This document shows positions 19,796 to 33,300 of a DNA stretch of 64,000 nucleotides, piece after piece (position 1 is the first letter of the stretch; each line of letters opens with the position of its first letter). The translations under genes were made by a program, and so were the position numbers. A model generated the notes under the pieces. That model made no database searches. It was not told the origin of the DNA and saw only the letters and a list, made by a program, of their open reading frames with translations. The DNA comes from Stentor coeruleus (taxonomy: Eukaryota > Ciliophora > Heterotrichea > Heterotrichida > Stentoridae): contig MPUH01000087.1 of NCBI GenBank assembly GCA_001970955.1, forward strand, positions 1 to 64,000. The letters run 5' to 3'.

Positions 19796-20314
19796 TTATT
19801 TATAGCTTGATTCAGCTTGCTAAAGAGATTATTATCTTGATAAACTTTGCTGAAACAAATGTTTAAGTAAATTAGTATTCATAAATCTTAAACTTCTAAG
19901 ATATTCGAGGATTATAAGATTGATATTTATAATTACGATTAGTCTCACAAAACTCTGTTTTCTAGGGTGCTAATAATAAATGGTACTGGTTTAGCATTCT
20001 ATTCAAATCCTCCCAAAAAAAAATACATGTCAACCACAATCTATGCTTATAAGAGCCTTAACTTTTCCACAGTTTAAAGCAGTTGCTTCATCATTTTCTT
20101 TAATATATAAGAAATTTTCTTATCACTTTTATGCATTTCTCAAAATTATACCTAATTTACCTTTTTATAAACATAAAAATTAAAAAACTTATCAAAATCT
20201 AAGTTTTTCCAATTCGCAAATAGGTGCTAGCAAAGCTTTTAATTTTGGTGTAGGCCAGTTAATAATTAATTAATTACTAATTTTCCCTACTGATTTACTC
20301 AAGAAGATGTTCAA
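19796..20314. other. Gap with no supported gene
   Basis: About 520 bp of AT-rich DNA upstream of the CaaX coiled-coil gene and downstream of the small gene at 20315. Frames are short and I see no repeat or RNA gene. Confidence 0.5.
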
Positions 20315-20662
20315 TTAATAATTGTGTATCACTGAGTCACTATCTGATCCTGATTCATCGCTTGTACTTAAAGAATACTCTAATTCAACAAATTTTTCAT
20401 CAAATATAATTGGGTTTATGCTGGACCGGCTTGGTGGAAACTTAGAAAACTGAGAAAACAGTGGAGAGGGTTTACGATTTGTAGTAGGAAAATTGTTGGC
20501 TCCAAGGATTTCACTCAACTCAGAAATGAGAAATTGTTGCTCAGTGTCACAGCTTTGAGACCTTGCAAAATAAAAACAATCAGTTTGAGAAAACTGGACA
20601 CTAAACCTCTTTGGTTCTGGTGACAACACTCCAAATTTGCTTGATTTTACGTTGTCTTCCAT
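20315..20662 (-). CDS. Small hypothetical protein, Ser-rich
   Basis: A 115-residue intact frame that begins at an ATG in the common AATAAATAAATG context. The sequence is rich in Ser, Pro and Phe and ends in an acidic serine tail (STSDESGSDSDSVIHNY) that looks like a casein-kinase-type target. No family, membrane segment or signal peptide is seen. Its codon pattern and start context support a real gene, but it has no homologue I know. Confidence 0.6.
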   Translation of the reverse strand: MEDNVKSSKFGVLSPEPKRFSVQFSQTDCFYFARSQSCDTEQQFLISELSEILGANNFPTTNRKPSPLFSQFSKFPPSRSSINPIIFDEKFVELEYSLSTSDESGSDSDSVIHNY

Positions 20663-20953
20663 TTATTTATTATGGTTAACATATTTTTTAGTTTTGTATT
20701 TTAGCACAAAGCTCTTATATTTATCATTATTTGCCTTATTACATGGAATAGAGTTCTATATAAGCTTTTATTATTGCATAACCTAATTACTGTTTAATTC
20801 TAAATATTAAAAACCTAATACATTATTAAGATTATGATTCGTAGCAGTCTTAATGCTTGCAATTAATAAAAAATGCATTCTTGTGGGGGTAAACATAAAC
20901 TAATAGATTTAATTTATAAAATGAATTGAAATTATGCATTTTCAGTTTTGTTT

Positions 20954-21211
20954 TTAATTAAACTCATGCATTAATTTTATTTTATCAAAATCTTCTTTGA
21001 TAGCTCTGCATTTTTTACCAAGCTTTCCATTTTCTGTAGGAAGAGGTTTTTCATAACTGCAGTAGCAGTCAAGATGCAGATTTTCCTAAATTAGCAAATC
21101 TTAAAGAATCTCTCAATTCTATCATAGAGATCATCGATAAGAAATTCTCATAAAATGAATATAACATTCTTCAATATCATCATTTACAGCACTTTGCTTG
21201 AAATGTGAATT
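20954..21211 (-). pseudogene. Possible gene relic downstream of the dynein gene
   Basis: Three successive protein-like segments lie on the minus strand in three different frames: AVNDDIEECYIHFMRISYR, then SMISMIELRDSLRFANLGK, then a 43-codon open end containing CYCSYEKPLPTENGKLGK and stopping at 20954. No family is recognised. The pattern fits an old gene broken by small indels, but chance cannot be excluded. Confidence 0.3.
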
Positions 21212-21350
21212 ATATTGTCAGAATATTAAATAACACAATGGGTTAGTTATACAATTTTGAGATATGAAAATTATTTATCCTATAAATAAGTAAATATTCG
21301 AAAGCTAATAGCATGTTTTATTTGAAGATTCAAATGCTCAATGAATATTA

Positions 21351-24300
21351 TTAATCATTTAACTGAGTGATAATTGCGACTCCTCTTTTAATCCAGTGCT
21401 TATCATCCATAATGCTAAGCAAGGGAAGTGTCATCACATAATTCGTTGAATGTCCTGTTGTTGATAGTGTCCCTGCTCGTATAGCCGTCCTATAAACAGG
21501 ACAATTATACACTTTATTTTTTCTTGGTGTTTCCTCTACTTTTTCTGTAGGTTTCAGCCATATCACAGGCATAACAGAATACAGTTCCTTATCAAAAGCT
21601 TCTTCAATCGAATTACTTGTGCAATCCCATCGAGCTCCTTCAATAAAAAGCCCATTAATATAGCATCCAGTTTCAATTTCTGCTTTTTGCATATTATTCA
21701 TAACATCTATACTAAATTGCAAAGTGTCAATAGCAATTTTATTCTTCCTAGCATAGTTTTGAAGCAAGCTAGTAAGGAAAGACTGAGGAAAAAAGAATCC
21801 TGAAAACCAGTAAACTTTTGGGTATGATTTCTGCACCCATTCTGCATAGAAGGTTAAACGTTTATTGAAATCTTGAATCCAACTCATCAAGGGCTTTGAA
21901 GAAAGATAAGAAAATGCTGTCCACATGTCTGGAACTTTGTTTTTCAAAATACTGTCTGTTAGATCTTCAAGTTCATGTGTAATGACAATATGTCCTTCAA
22001 GAGCTTTTTTTAATTTCCCTATTGATTGTTTTATGATTCTGTTTAAGTTGTTATATTTCTGAACCTCCTGCTGAAGGAATGTATTTAAGGATTCTCCATA
22101 TAACACAGGATATTTTTCCTTTACTAGTGCTAATGAGAATTCAGGGAGCAAAAAGGCTAAAATTTCATCAAATAACTTAAGTAACTCTTGCTTTTCATTT
22201 GGAGCTACAACTGAAGATTTCGCTTCTATTTTTACAAGGCAATTTAGCAAGTATTGACTTTCTTCTCTTGAATAAGAAATACTTGCATTTGTATGAAGGC
22301 CAAAAAGTAATGGAGAATCCTCACTTGGATATAAGTCAATTGCTGATATAAAATCTTGGATAGAACATGGAGTTCTTGGGATTTTATAAGCATCAATTCC
22401 ACAGAATCTAAAGTGGTCATACATAATATCATCTTTGTATATATCTTCAAGAAGAGAGTTCAATATTATCTGATCAAAACTATCTGTAACTCTTCCTCCA
22501 TAGTTGCATTCTCCTGTTAAATACAATAATGCTTGGTAAGGAATGCTATTATAAGTTTCTATTAATAATTTCAACTGTCTTTGACAAACTTTCAGGTCTC
22601 CTGCACTAAAATCATACTTAACATTCCATCCTAATGAACCAAATTTTTGTCTTTCAATAATTTGGCAATGGAAAAAACAAAGGCCAAATAAGAGTTTCTG
22701 CCATTCATCAGATTTTGAGCATTTATTAAAAAACTCTTGGCCTTCGGAGTTACTAGACAAAGTTTGAAATATAGATTTAAGATTGCTTTTGAGGCCCTTA
22801 GAAGGCTCGTTTATTATCTTAACTGCATGCTGAAGAATTGTAATTGGGAATTTTGATGTGCTTTTCGTTGTCAGGCATAATCGGAAACTGTTGTGCATTC
22901 GTATCATGCCTTTTTCACTATCACTTCTAAATCTTTGTATAATATTTTCTAGCTCAGGCATCCAAGAAGGCATCAAGTGGCAATTCTGTAAAAGCACCCA
23001 TCCTCCTGTGGCGGCAAATTCTTTCAAAACTTTTGTAGCTCTATCTCCTTGTCCTTTTCCTAATGAAATTGAATAAATATTACTCCCATTCTCATATACA
23101 AAATTTTTAATCATTTGTTGAGGATCATTTCCAGAAGTAAGTATAAAGACCATAGGCATTAATGGGTCAGATTCATTGAATGCTGATCTCATCGAGAAAA
23201 GAGGATGATTTAAATAATGATCTCCAAGAGTACTTTTAACAAAGGCTTGGATTGCCTTTGTAAGTACTTCAGGTTTAAGAACTTTGATAAATAATAATTT
23301 TTCTAGATTTGTGCAGTTTTGTAATGATTCAGGCAAATACGAGCAAAATTCAGTAAAAGATGGCACTTCTGAAAAAGTTTGAGTTGAGTTTAGATATTGA
23401 GACCAAGGCTCTGGATTAGATGCAATTTGTCCAGGAAGTAATGAGAATTCTGGGATAAAGCTCATTTCGCAAATGGCTTTCCATTTTTTATCATTGATTG
23501 CATTTTTAACAGGATTTTCTTGGATATCAGTTATAGCACTCATTCCGGTTAGGAAATATCTCCATTGTTGGATGTTGAGATCTTGCATTAACCGAATAGC
23601 AACAAGGAAATTAAATAAAAGTTTATCTTTTTCAAACAGACACATTGATACAGATGAATAAAGTTCCTCTCTGAAAGCTAAAATCAAACCCTCAATCCTT
23701 TGTGGAAGTACCTTTGTGTACTGTGCCTTATTTATCCCTCTATTAAAAATTGTCAAAAACCACTCCATAGAGAAAATATACATAGGATCAATATTTTGCA
23801 TATCTGATATTGCAAAATACAAGAGTGCACTCAAATTAGCTACTGATACATAATTAGCCTGAAGCTCCACAATCCTCTGTTCAGCGATCGTTGCGCTTTG
23901 AAGTTTTTTTTCTGTTTCTTCAGCCATAGTTTTAGATTCAGTAAGACTATTTATAAGTATCTCATCATCAAGAATATTTTCGCCTGAATTCTGAAGCATT
24001 AAAAGAATTGTATCTTCAAAGTCTTGAAGCTTTTTTAATAAATTAAAGCTTTGGTGAACAAGTTTATTACGCTCATCAGTTTCTTTAGGAAGTTCTTTTT
24101 TGCATACAATAGCCTGAAGTTGTTCACTAAGACTTTCTTGTGTAATAGTAAAGTTTATGACATTTACTTTAGTTGATGTTTCAGGAGGGAAATTTGGATT
24201 AGGGACTGTTGTAGACATATACAAATTAAATTTCGGGTCAATTGTTTTAAAGTTTTCTCCAAATTTCACAATTAAAACACCTTGCTGCTTAGTGAAATTT

Positions 24301-27300
24301 TTATTCAACAATGGTAATAATAAAGGATCAAGAGTTTCTTGAACATTTTCAATCCATAAAGAATTGCCTAAAAACATAGAGTTTTCAATAACTGCATAAA
24401 ATTCTTCAAAGCCAGGCTTTATAACTGTTAACTGTATCTTATCCTGCTGCTTCATTTTAGAAATCCATTTTAAAGCTTGATTTTGTGGGTCGATAAACAA
24501 TGGCCATTTGATTGAGTGTTCAAGAATTATAGCATTTTCAACTGAGGCTTTGTCTGTAGGTAAGTTTTGAATATGCCAATTTTGTAACTGTACTTCGACT
24601 GAAAGAACATTTTTTAGAAGGAAATTTTTAGAGCAAGTAATAGATTTACTGCCTGAGACTGCTGGAATCCAAAAGCCTTGCATGATTTTTTCCCTATAGC
24701 TTCCTATGAAATTGCCCATATAAGCTACCATTCCTGCAGCTATTATTATATCGCCTAAGAGATTTATCATGTCCTCTTTCATTTTGATAACTATTCCTGA
24801 CCAGCGATCTCTCTCACCGCTAAGCTTTTCAATAAGTTTTACTGCACGACCCATTTGGAGCTCACAGTTTTTTATGTCAGCTGTAAGTTTTTGTTTCTCT
24901 TGATTTTTAGTTTCAAATTCACCTTTGAGATCTAGAATCATCTCTTCTACTTGCTTTAGTTCAAACTCTTTATCTTTGAGAAGCTTTAATTTTGCTGCCA
25001 TGGTTTCTTTTGCTTCGTTTAAAGACTCTTGCTTAGGTTTAACATCTTTATTCACATAATAATAATTAAACATAGCTCTGACCCATTTGCAAAGTCCTTC
25101 AGCAGCTACAGAAGCTTTTCTAACCATCTCAGGCTCAAATTTTGGATTCTCAATGTAAGGAGTTAGTTTATCAATAACTTCTTGATTCAGTGAGTCTTTA
25201 TCAAATTTCTGCAATTTTTGTATGAAATGAGGATCTTTCATCATTTTTTTCCCAGCCTCAAAATAATCAAGATTAATAATTGATTTATCAGAAGGATCAG
25301 GTACTTTCATAGGCTTCTGTTTATTTATAATCACTACAGCCTCTACTGCAAGTTTGACTCCATGAGGGGGTTTTTGCATATTACGAACTTCATTAATTTC
25401 ATCTTTTTTCAATGTTTTCAAAGCTTTAATTGCTGCTTCTAGCTCAGGTATGGCTTTATTTAGCTTCTCTTCACACTCTTGCTTGATTTTTGCAGCAATT
25501 TCTGCCTGCAAAGCAGACTCTTTTTGTTCTTGAGAAACTAAAGTCCTAGTTTTATCAGCTTCTACATTTTTTGTATGAATGACTTTCATAATTTCCTCTG
25601 TATCTTTAGTCCTTTCCTCTAATACTGGCTTAAGTGATACTAAATATCTTCTTATTTTTCCTACCAAAGCCTGAGTCTTGTCAATTTTTTTCACCCCTTG
25701 CTTGTATTTTTCACTAGTTTTTATCATCTGACCTTTTTTGAATTCCATGAGTTTTTGAATATATTTAAGGAAAAGTAAATAATGAGTACTTGTTATGTTG
25801 TGGATTTTTTTTGTTTCATTTCGATATTGAATAGAAGTTTCAAGTGCTGAATAATGGAATAAAACACAAATGTCCTGGATATCTTTTTGCTTTGCTACAT
25901 CTGTCGTAAGCCCACTTTCTTTAAAAAATTTTTCAGTGACTGATCTTAAAGCATCCTCTGGCCATTCAGTCATCCAGTTTATGCTACAACAATTAGTAAA
26001 TGAAGGAAATTGCCGCAAACGTTTTTTTAAGTTTTCTCCAACTGGAGACATGCATAATACTATGTGAAGATTTTTCCTTGTGTTTTGAATAAAAGCTTCC
26101 CAACGCTCAGGAACAGATTTAATAGACATGCCTCTAAGTTCTCTGATCCTTTCAACAATATTTTCTTTTTCTTCTTGGTTGAAAAGATTTGAAACTTCAC
26201 CTGAGTTAAGAATATTATTAACATTTTCAAAGTAAATATCTTTAGTAATTTCATAGTCCTTTAGAATAAACAATTCTTTTGAGTTTGTTGCTCCTGTTTT
26301 AAAGAGCAGAGATTTAAGATCTTCTCGCCATTCACCTACTCCATAAGTGTTAGAAACTTGAATTTCAAAAATTTCATATTCTTGAAGAAATGCAGCAAGT
26401 TTGCACAAAGACCTTCTCCCATTTCCTCCAGTTCCTACTAAAAGCATATGTCCATTAGCAGTAGAAATAATCCTGCAAATTCTTGCCAAATGTATTATAG
26501 CAAAATCGAAAAATACTAATTCTAGTTTGGGGCTATTTTTTATGTTGTATTCTTCTAAAGAATTTTCCAGCGCTTGTCTGGCTACATCAATATCTTGACA
26601 TTCTTGATATACTTTTTCATTCAAAAAATTAACGTACAGAGGCTCTTTTTCATCAATAAACTCACTAAGTTTTATATGAATCCATTTTTCTAAGCTTCTT
26701 CCAAGTATTGATCTAAATAAAAGTTCATCTTCTCCAATAAGCCTGTCAGAAAATACTCTTAGACATTCATGTATCCATAAATGATACATTTTTATAGTGC
26801 TATCTAGTTTATTTGCCCCTACCATTGCTACACCTTGAAATACTCTTGTTATATCCCTAAGATTAAATGTATAATGACTTTTAGCTGGAGTTGGTGGTAA
26901 ACGTGAAAGAACTGACTGATATAAGTCAATAGTCGCACATGTAACTTGCATGATAGTATCTTTAATTTTTTGATGATGATGCTCAAATGCTGTTTGAAGA
27001 TAAGTACGATATATAGTTTCTAATGAGTCAGAACCATATTCTGAAGCTGTAATTAAGAACATATGTCTCATATACCTAAGACTAAGACTTTGTCTGCCAC
27101 CTCCAGGAGAAGCCATTATCCCTAAGTAAGTGATATCTTCTAAATGTTTTTCTTCTAAAGTCTGCAAATCAAACCACCCTTTTTTATCAATAGCTGTCCT
27201 TAAAATCTCAATAGCAGGTTGTGCTCCATAAATTTCTTTTGTAGGCATATTCAGGTCGTCTATAACAATTACACATTTCTTACCATTTTCTCCACCATAA

Positions 27301-30300
27301 ACTCCTTTTTTCCTTTTACCGAGTTTAATATCAACGAATTCTTGAATCATATTGCTAGAAGTTTGAGCACTTAAAGTTGTTGACATATAAGTGTATTTAC
27401 TAATATCTAAATCTGATATAAGCCTTTTTACAATAGAACTTTTTCCAGTTCCACTTGAGCCAGTTATAAGAGCACTATATCCTTTAGGGACGAGTCGTGT
27501 TAATACATACATTTTAGATACAATTTCAGCACAGGGTACAAGAATGAAATTCAAATCTGAAGGTTTTTCTTTAGGAATTTTCATTAGAAGTGAATTCCAG
27601 CTTTCCCAATTTCTTAATTCGTTATTGTAAAAATGTGTGAAAAAAGTGTCGTTATGATAAACTGGACCAAGCTTTTTTGATATTTCAAGTGGTATTGCCC
27701 CTGTTCCTTTACCTAATGAGTTACTATAGAGTTTGTAGAGAAGCTCGTTGAAAGGTTTGCGGCTGGGTTCTTCAAGAAAACCTCCAAAGCCCCAAGCAAG
27801 GGAAAAGAGGAAAAAGCAAAATATTTCCATTTTTTCAGCTCTACCAATAGTTTTTTCATCAACAGCGAATTCATTCAAAATAGTTTGCCTTCTGGTTACT
27901 CGACGTGTTATATTCTTTTTTACTATATTTTTACTAACAATGCTTTTTAGAGTTGGTTCCCTTTTGATGTTAGAAAGTTTCTCTTCGACCATTTTTTTGC
28001 GAATATCAGCTATTTCTTCATTGTGCTCTTGGATATTCATACTAGATTTAAGCATAAGTGCTTCCATAAGACTAATAATATTTTTCACAGCCCACAAAGG
28101 ATTGAACTCAACAACAGTAGAAACATTTTTGAAGAATTTAATGCAAGGCTCTATGAAGTAATCAAATAACTGGACAATAAGTTCTATAAGTTCATTACAA
28201 GCATAGCCAGCAGGTAAAGATTTTAGCCATAAGTCTCTTATTGTGTTCCATTGTATATTATCTTCATGTAAATATACCATTCCACATCTACTTACAGTAG
28301 CCGGACTTGCTTGCTCAAGGTCTTCAACTTCAAAGAGCATTTTCATTGAAGATGTCAGTTTTATAATCTCCCCACTACTGAGGCAAAGCTTTTTATTATC
28401 ATCAAGGACAGTGTTTAAGTTTTCAATCCATAAAGCATCTACTGGCCCATCAAGGATAACCCAATGTCCATTGTTTTCTGTTGATTCACTAAAAACTCTT
28501 ATATAATATGATAAAATACCATCTGTCCAGTCATGCGATGTATCGTCATCGTGTCCATAAAGCTGTTCTAAAGTGATGGACTTAGGGTTTATGGTAACTC
28601 TTTCAACTTTGTGAGGTCCTCGAGATTCTATTGGCATGCTGTAGTAAGTGAATAAAGCATATGCTCGAGATAACACTTCAATTAAAGTTGATTTGCCAGT
28701 CATAGCATCACCAATAACCATATTTCCATGCCTAGCTTGTATGAGCTCAAAAAGCTCAATAGCTTTCTTAATGAACTTTGAGCTTTCAACAAGCTTCATT
28801 TCTAAAATTGCTTGATGAATAAAAGGGGTAATTTCACTTTGTGCATCTTTGAATTTCGCATTTGGGAACAAATCTGTAAGGATTCCTGACAGTAACGGTA
28901 AATCTTCAGGTAAGAATTTAGGCAAAGTGCTTTCTTTAACTGCTTGCAATAAAAGATCTTCTTCATCACACTCTATTGATGAAGTTCTTTTTATTGCCCC
29001 AGCTTTTTTAATCACAGCAGTTACTGCTCTCATCCCATAGTCATAGTGTTTATGACTACTTAATTGCTCACTTGATAATTTAAAACTTGTAATAAGTTTA
29101 CGAGCTAAAGTACGAGCTTGCTGAAAACCATATGAATAAAGAAAAATTTCTGCGATCATTGCGTAATCTGGGATCATCATTGCAATTGGCCTAAATAGAG
29201 CTTTTAAGTTATCAGGAAGCTCAGATCTTCCAGCATAGCCAGGATTCATTGTAATAAATATAGCACAAGAGTCATCAAGGTTGACAAGATCATCTTCGAA
29301 CATAAACCTTTTACTGTTTTTAATCATTGCCGCTTGAATTGTTGTTATTTGCTGAGCAACTACAGAAAGGACTTCTTGTTCCATTCGGTTGAATTCGTCA
29401 AAGCAAGCCCAAGCACCACAATAGCAAAGACCAATGAAAAACTTGGCCATAGCATTATGGTCAAGACGATCTGAACAATTGAAAACTACGCACTTTTTTG
29501 CTAGAGCTTTTGCGAGGTCTTTGGTTGTTTCTGTTTTTCCTGTCCCTGCTGGGCCTTCAGGAGCTCCTCCAAGGAAAAGCCTTAGCGCAGTCATAAGGAT
29601 TCTTTGGCATCTATCTGTTAATGGAGTGATTACTAGACGTCCTTGTATACCTAAATATTCATATCCATATTCTCTAACTGTATCAACCATTTTAACAAAT
29701 ACTTTATCAGTTGCATAATATCTCATTTCTACTTGCCATAAGAAGTCAGTATCTGATTTAATTTTTCCTGAAATCAGCCTTGCTATACTATCTTTATTAT
29801 GCATTGTAAGAATTATCATTGTGCTTATTGTATTTAATATATTTGAGGTAAGGTTTTCTCTCACTAGTTTTACTAAATTTGAAAGATCTTCTGATATCTT
29901 ATTCATAAGGTTTTTCATAGAATCAGAAGCTTTTCCTAAAGCATTTTCAACAGCTCGGGTAAAGTAGATTTGTAATACAGCCTGCGTCAACTGTGAAGGA
30001 GAAGCTTTAATCCAATCAATGTTATCAGAGGACGTAAAAGAGTTTATACAGATTTGAAGAAGGCTTTTGACAGTCGTTTGCATTGCAATTTCAGTTTCTT
30101 TCATCCAGACTTCAACATTTTTCAATTGTTGGTTTTCAGCAATTTTCACAGGATTTTCAAAGTCCACCGTCTCCATTTCAGGACTTTCCAGACCAATAAT
30201 CATATCATCTTGTAATCTGATTTTATTTATACCTTCAAAGCATTTGCCAATGAATTTCTGAACAGTTTCAATTTCTCTGCTATTAGACAAAATAGTCAGC

Positions 30301-33300
30301 AATTCCTCATTTGATAAAAAGTAGAATCTCGGAAAAGCTTTTCTTTTTGTTGTTAAATACTCATATAGTGATTTCAAAATTGTCTCTAAAGTGTCTCTAG
30401 AATATTTTATTTGATCAAGAAGCTTTGGTATTCCCCAACAAACATCAATAACAATTGGATTGTTTTTAACTGTATTCATCATATTTTCCCATTGTGTATT
30501 CACATGCATAAACCTTCCTGCAACAACCGGAAGTTCATTTGATATATCTACAGAGGTAAAAATTGGGTATATATAACTCCATGATTTTTGAAGTTTTTCC
30601 CATTCTTCTAGTATTTCCTGAAGTTTAAATAAAGAATTTTTCCATATAGTAATTTCTTTTTCTATGAATTCTGCAAAAGGAGAGTTGCACATAGAATTTA
30701 CTTTCATCAAATGCTCGTCAAGTTTTTCCCATATTTCATTGGTATCTATAATAATATAAGTGTTGCTATTTTTGAAATTAGCGATTTTAAATTCTATGCT
30801 TTCCCATTCTTTTTCCATTTTGATTCGGGCGCTTTCTAGGTTTTGTTCTCGAGCTGCACATTCTGAGATTTCTTCGATTTCTTCATCGAAATTCATAATG
30901 CCTTGTTCTATAACAGATGAAAGAGTCATACTTAGATTTTTTGTAAAAGGAATTCCTGTTAGTTTTGATATACTTTCCCAATGACGATCTTTAATGCCGT
31001 TAGATTTAAGGTTTTTCAATATAGGGACATATGGAGCAAATGTATTAACTTTACGGAGAAGTGCTGTTGTTACTGAAAGGGCTGCTGGGATTTCTTTGAA
31101 GGTTGAGTGCTGTAAAACTCTTAGTTCTGTTATGTATAACTCAATTTCTGAACTTACTGCATCACTGTCTATATCGCAAAGGTTTCCTCTCATCCAAATA
31201 GGCTCATGATAAAAGAAATCCCTAGCATAAAACCACAATTTACAATAGTTAGAAAATTCTCTTTTCAAACTTTCCAGATGTTTGAAATCTGTCATTTTTA
31301 CTCCAACTATTCCTTCTCTCAAATTCAATACTTTGCAAAGTTCAGAAGTTTTATCAATATTATCTTTCAAAATTCCATAAGACTGACTTAATTCCTCAAA
31401 TTTTTCTATATTGCTTTCTTCTTTTAGAGCCAAAAACTCATTTCTAATATTATCGATATCTATAACAATTTGTGCAAGGTTTTGCTTCAACTGTTCTGCA
31501 AATTCTTTTTCACACCTTTTAATAGTGCTATAGCAACCATATTTCACTCTTTCTATTCTCATTCCAAGTCCAAAACCATTCCATGCTCTATAAATAAGTT
31601 CTTCATCAGGAAGCATTTTATATTTTTCCATAGTTTCTATGCAATCAAAACAAGACTTCGTATGTATATCCAAAAATTCATATCTTTCTTTCAATTGAGC
31701 ACTGAGGAAAGTTTTAATATCATTAAGTTCTTCAAGGTTTTTAGGAATATGTCTAATAATTTTCATGATTTCAACTTCTTGTTCTTCAAGAAGTTCAATA
31801 TCTTTTATTGCCTGAGAGTAAAGTATATTTTTGTAAACAGATACAGTCAATTCAAATTTTTCTTTAAGTGTTTCATAGGCTTTACGAATTTTTAAGACAA
31901 AAAGACCTAGTGATATAGTTTTTTTTGATTTAAATATATTTTCCATTAACTCTTGAGCTTCAAAAATATTGTCAAGCTCTTCAATTATATAATCAAGATC
32001 AAAATTGTATTGCATTGTATTTTTGATATTTTCTATATTAATTCTCATTAAATATTCCAAACTTTGCATGTTATCAATAAGTTTTTGTGGATATTTCCAA
32101 AGCTTTTCAACAAACAAGCAACATTTTTCAATAGCTTTATCAATATCTTCGTCATAGAAATCAACAATTTTCATGAACCCTTCTTCTCTTGAATTTCCTA
32201 TTTCATGGAGTTCTAGTGAAGGAAGTTTTTGTATTTCCTTTACAATGTCCCAAAGAAAGTCTTTAAATCCATCCACAATATCATCAAGTGGAGGCTCAAT
32301 ATCAGCTTTACAATCTTTAAAAACCAAAAAACATTTAATGCACATAATTTTTTTGCTACTCTTATACCAATGGAAATGATTGATTATATCAACTACAGAT
32401 CCTAAAGATTTTATATGCTTTTTTAATGATACTAGTTGGTTTAAGATAGAAGATAAAGAAAAATCTAAACGGCTTCTCATTTCTCGTTCTAGAATATTGT
32501 TACAGAGGCAAAGAAACCGGGATAATTTATCAAGAAGAGCAGGAGAAAGTTTATTTTCCAGAATGATAACTTGGTTAGCGTAAATTCGAGCTTTTGTCCT
32601 TTCTTCATTCCTTTTTTGACGTGCTTCATTTGCAACATTAAGTATGTCTTGAATTGAATACTGTGTATCAAAACAGATATTGCGAAATTCTCTTAAGGTA
32701 TCCAAGCTTTCTAATTTTTGTACTCTCACAAATTTGCTAAGCTGATAAGCCTGAGGAAAATCCTGAACAAAAAACTCGAACTTTTTAAAATCAATCAGTT
32801 GTATGTTTTGTTTGTAAAGAATGCTAAAAAATCCAGCGCTTGCTTGATGCAAATGCTCATTTATAAATTCAAGTTTATCAATAAACCCTTGATAAATAAT
32901 AGTTTTTTCTGGTATAAAAATAGTTTTTTCTTGCAGTGGAACAAATTTTTCAGGAGATAAGATTGTTGAAAAAAGTTCCTGTTTTTCTATATTATAAGGT
33001 AAGTCAGCTTCAAATTCTAGTTTATGTTGAGCATATTCGAAATTTTTTTCAACATCATTAACTAAACTGTGGATTTTTTCAGCAGGTATTGAATAAGACT
33101 TTTGTTCGAATTTTAACTCAAACTTTTTTAGATTCTTGAAGTAATTTTCTTTAAATGATAGTAGTGTTGGAAAACCAAGATTAAGATAAAGAGGAGCTTC
33201 ATAAACTAAATGAGTAATTTCACCTTTCCAGAGCATGCGTTTTGTGTTGTGCTGTTCATCTGCTTGAAGGGCAGAGAAATGAAGATGTACTCTGAACTCT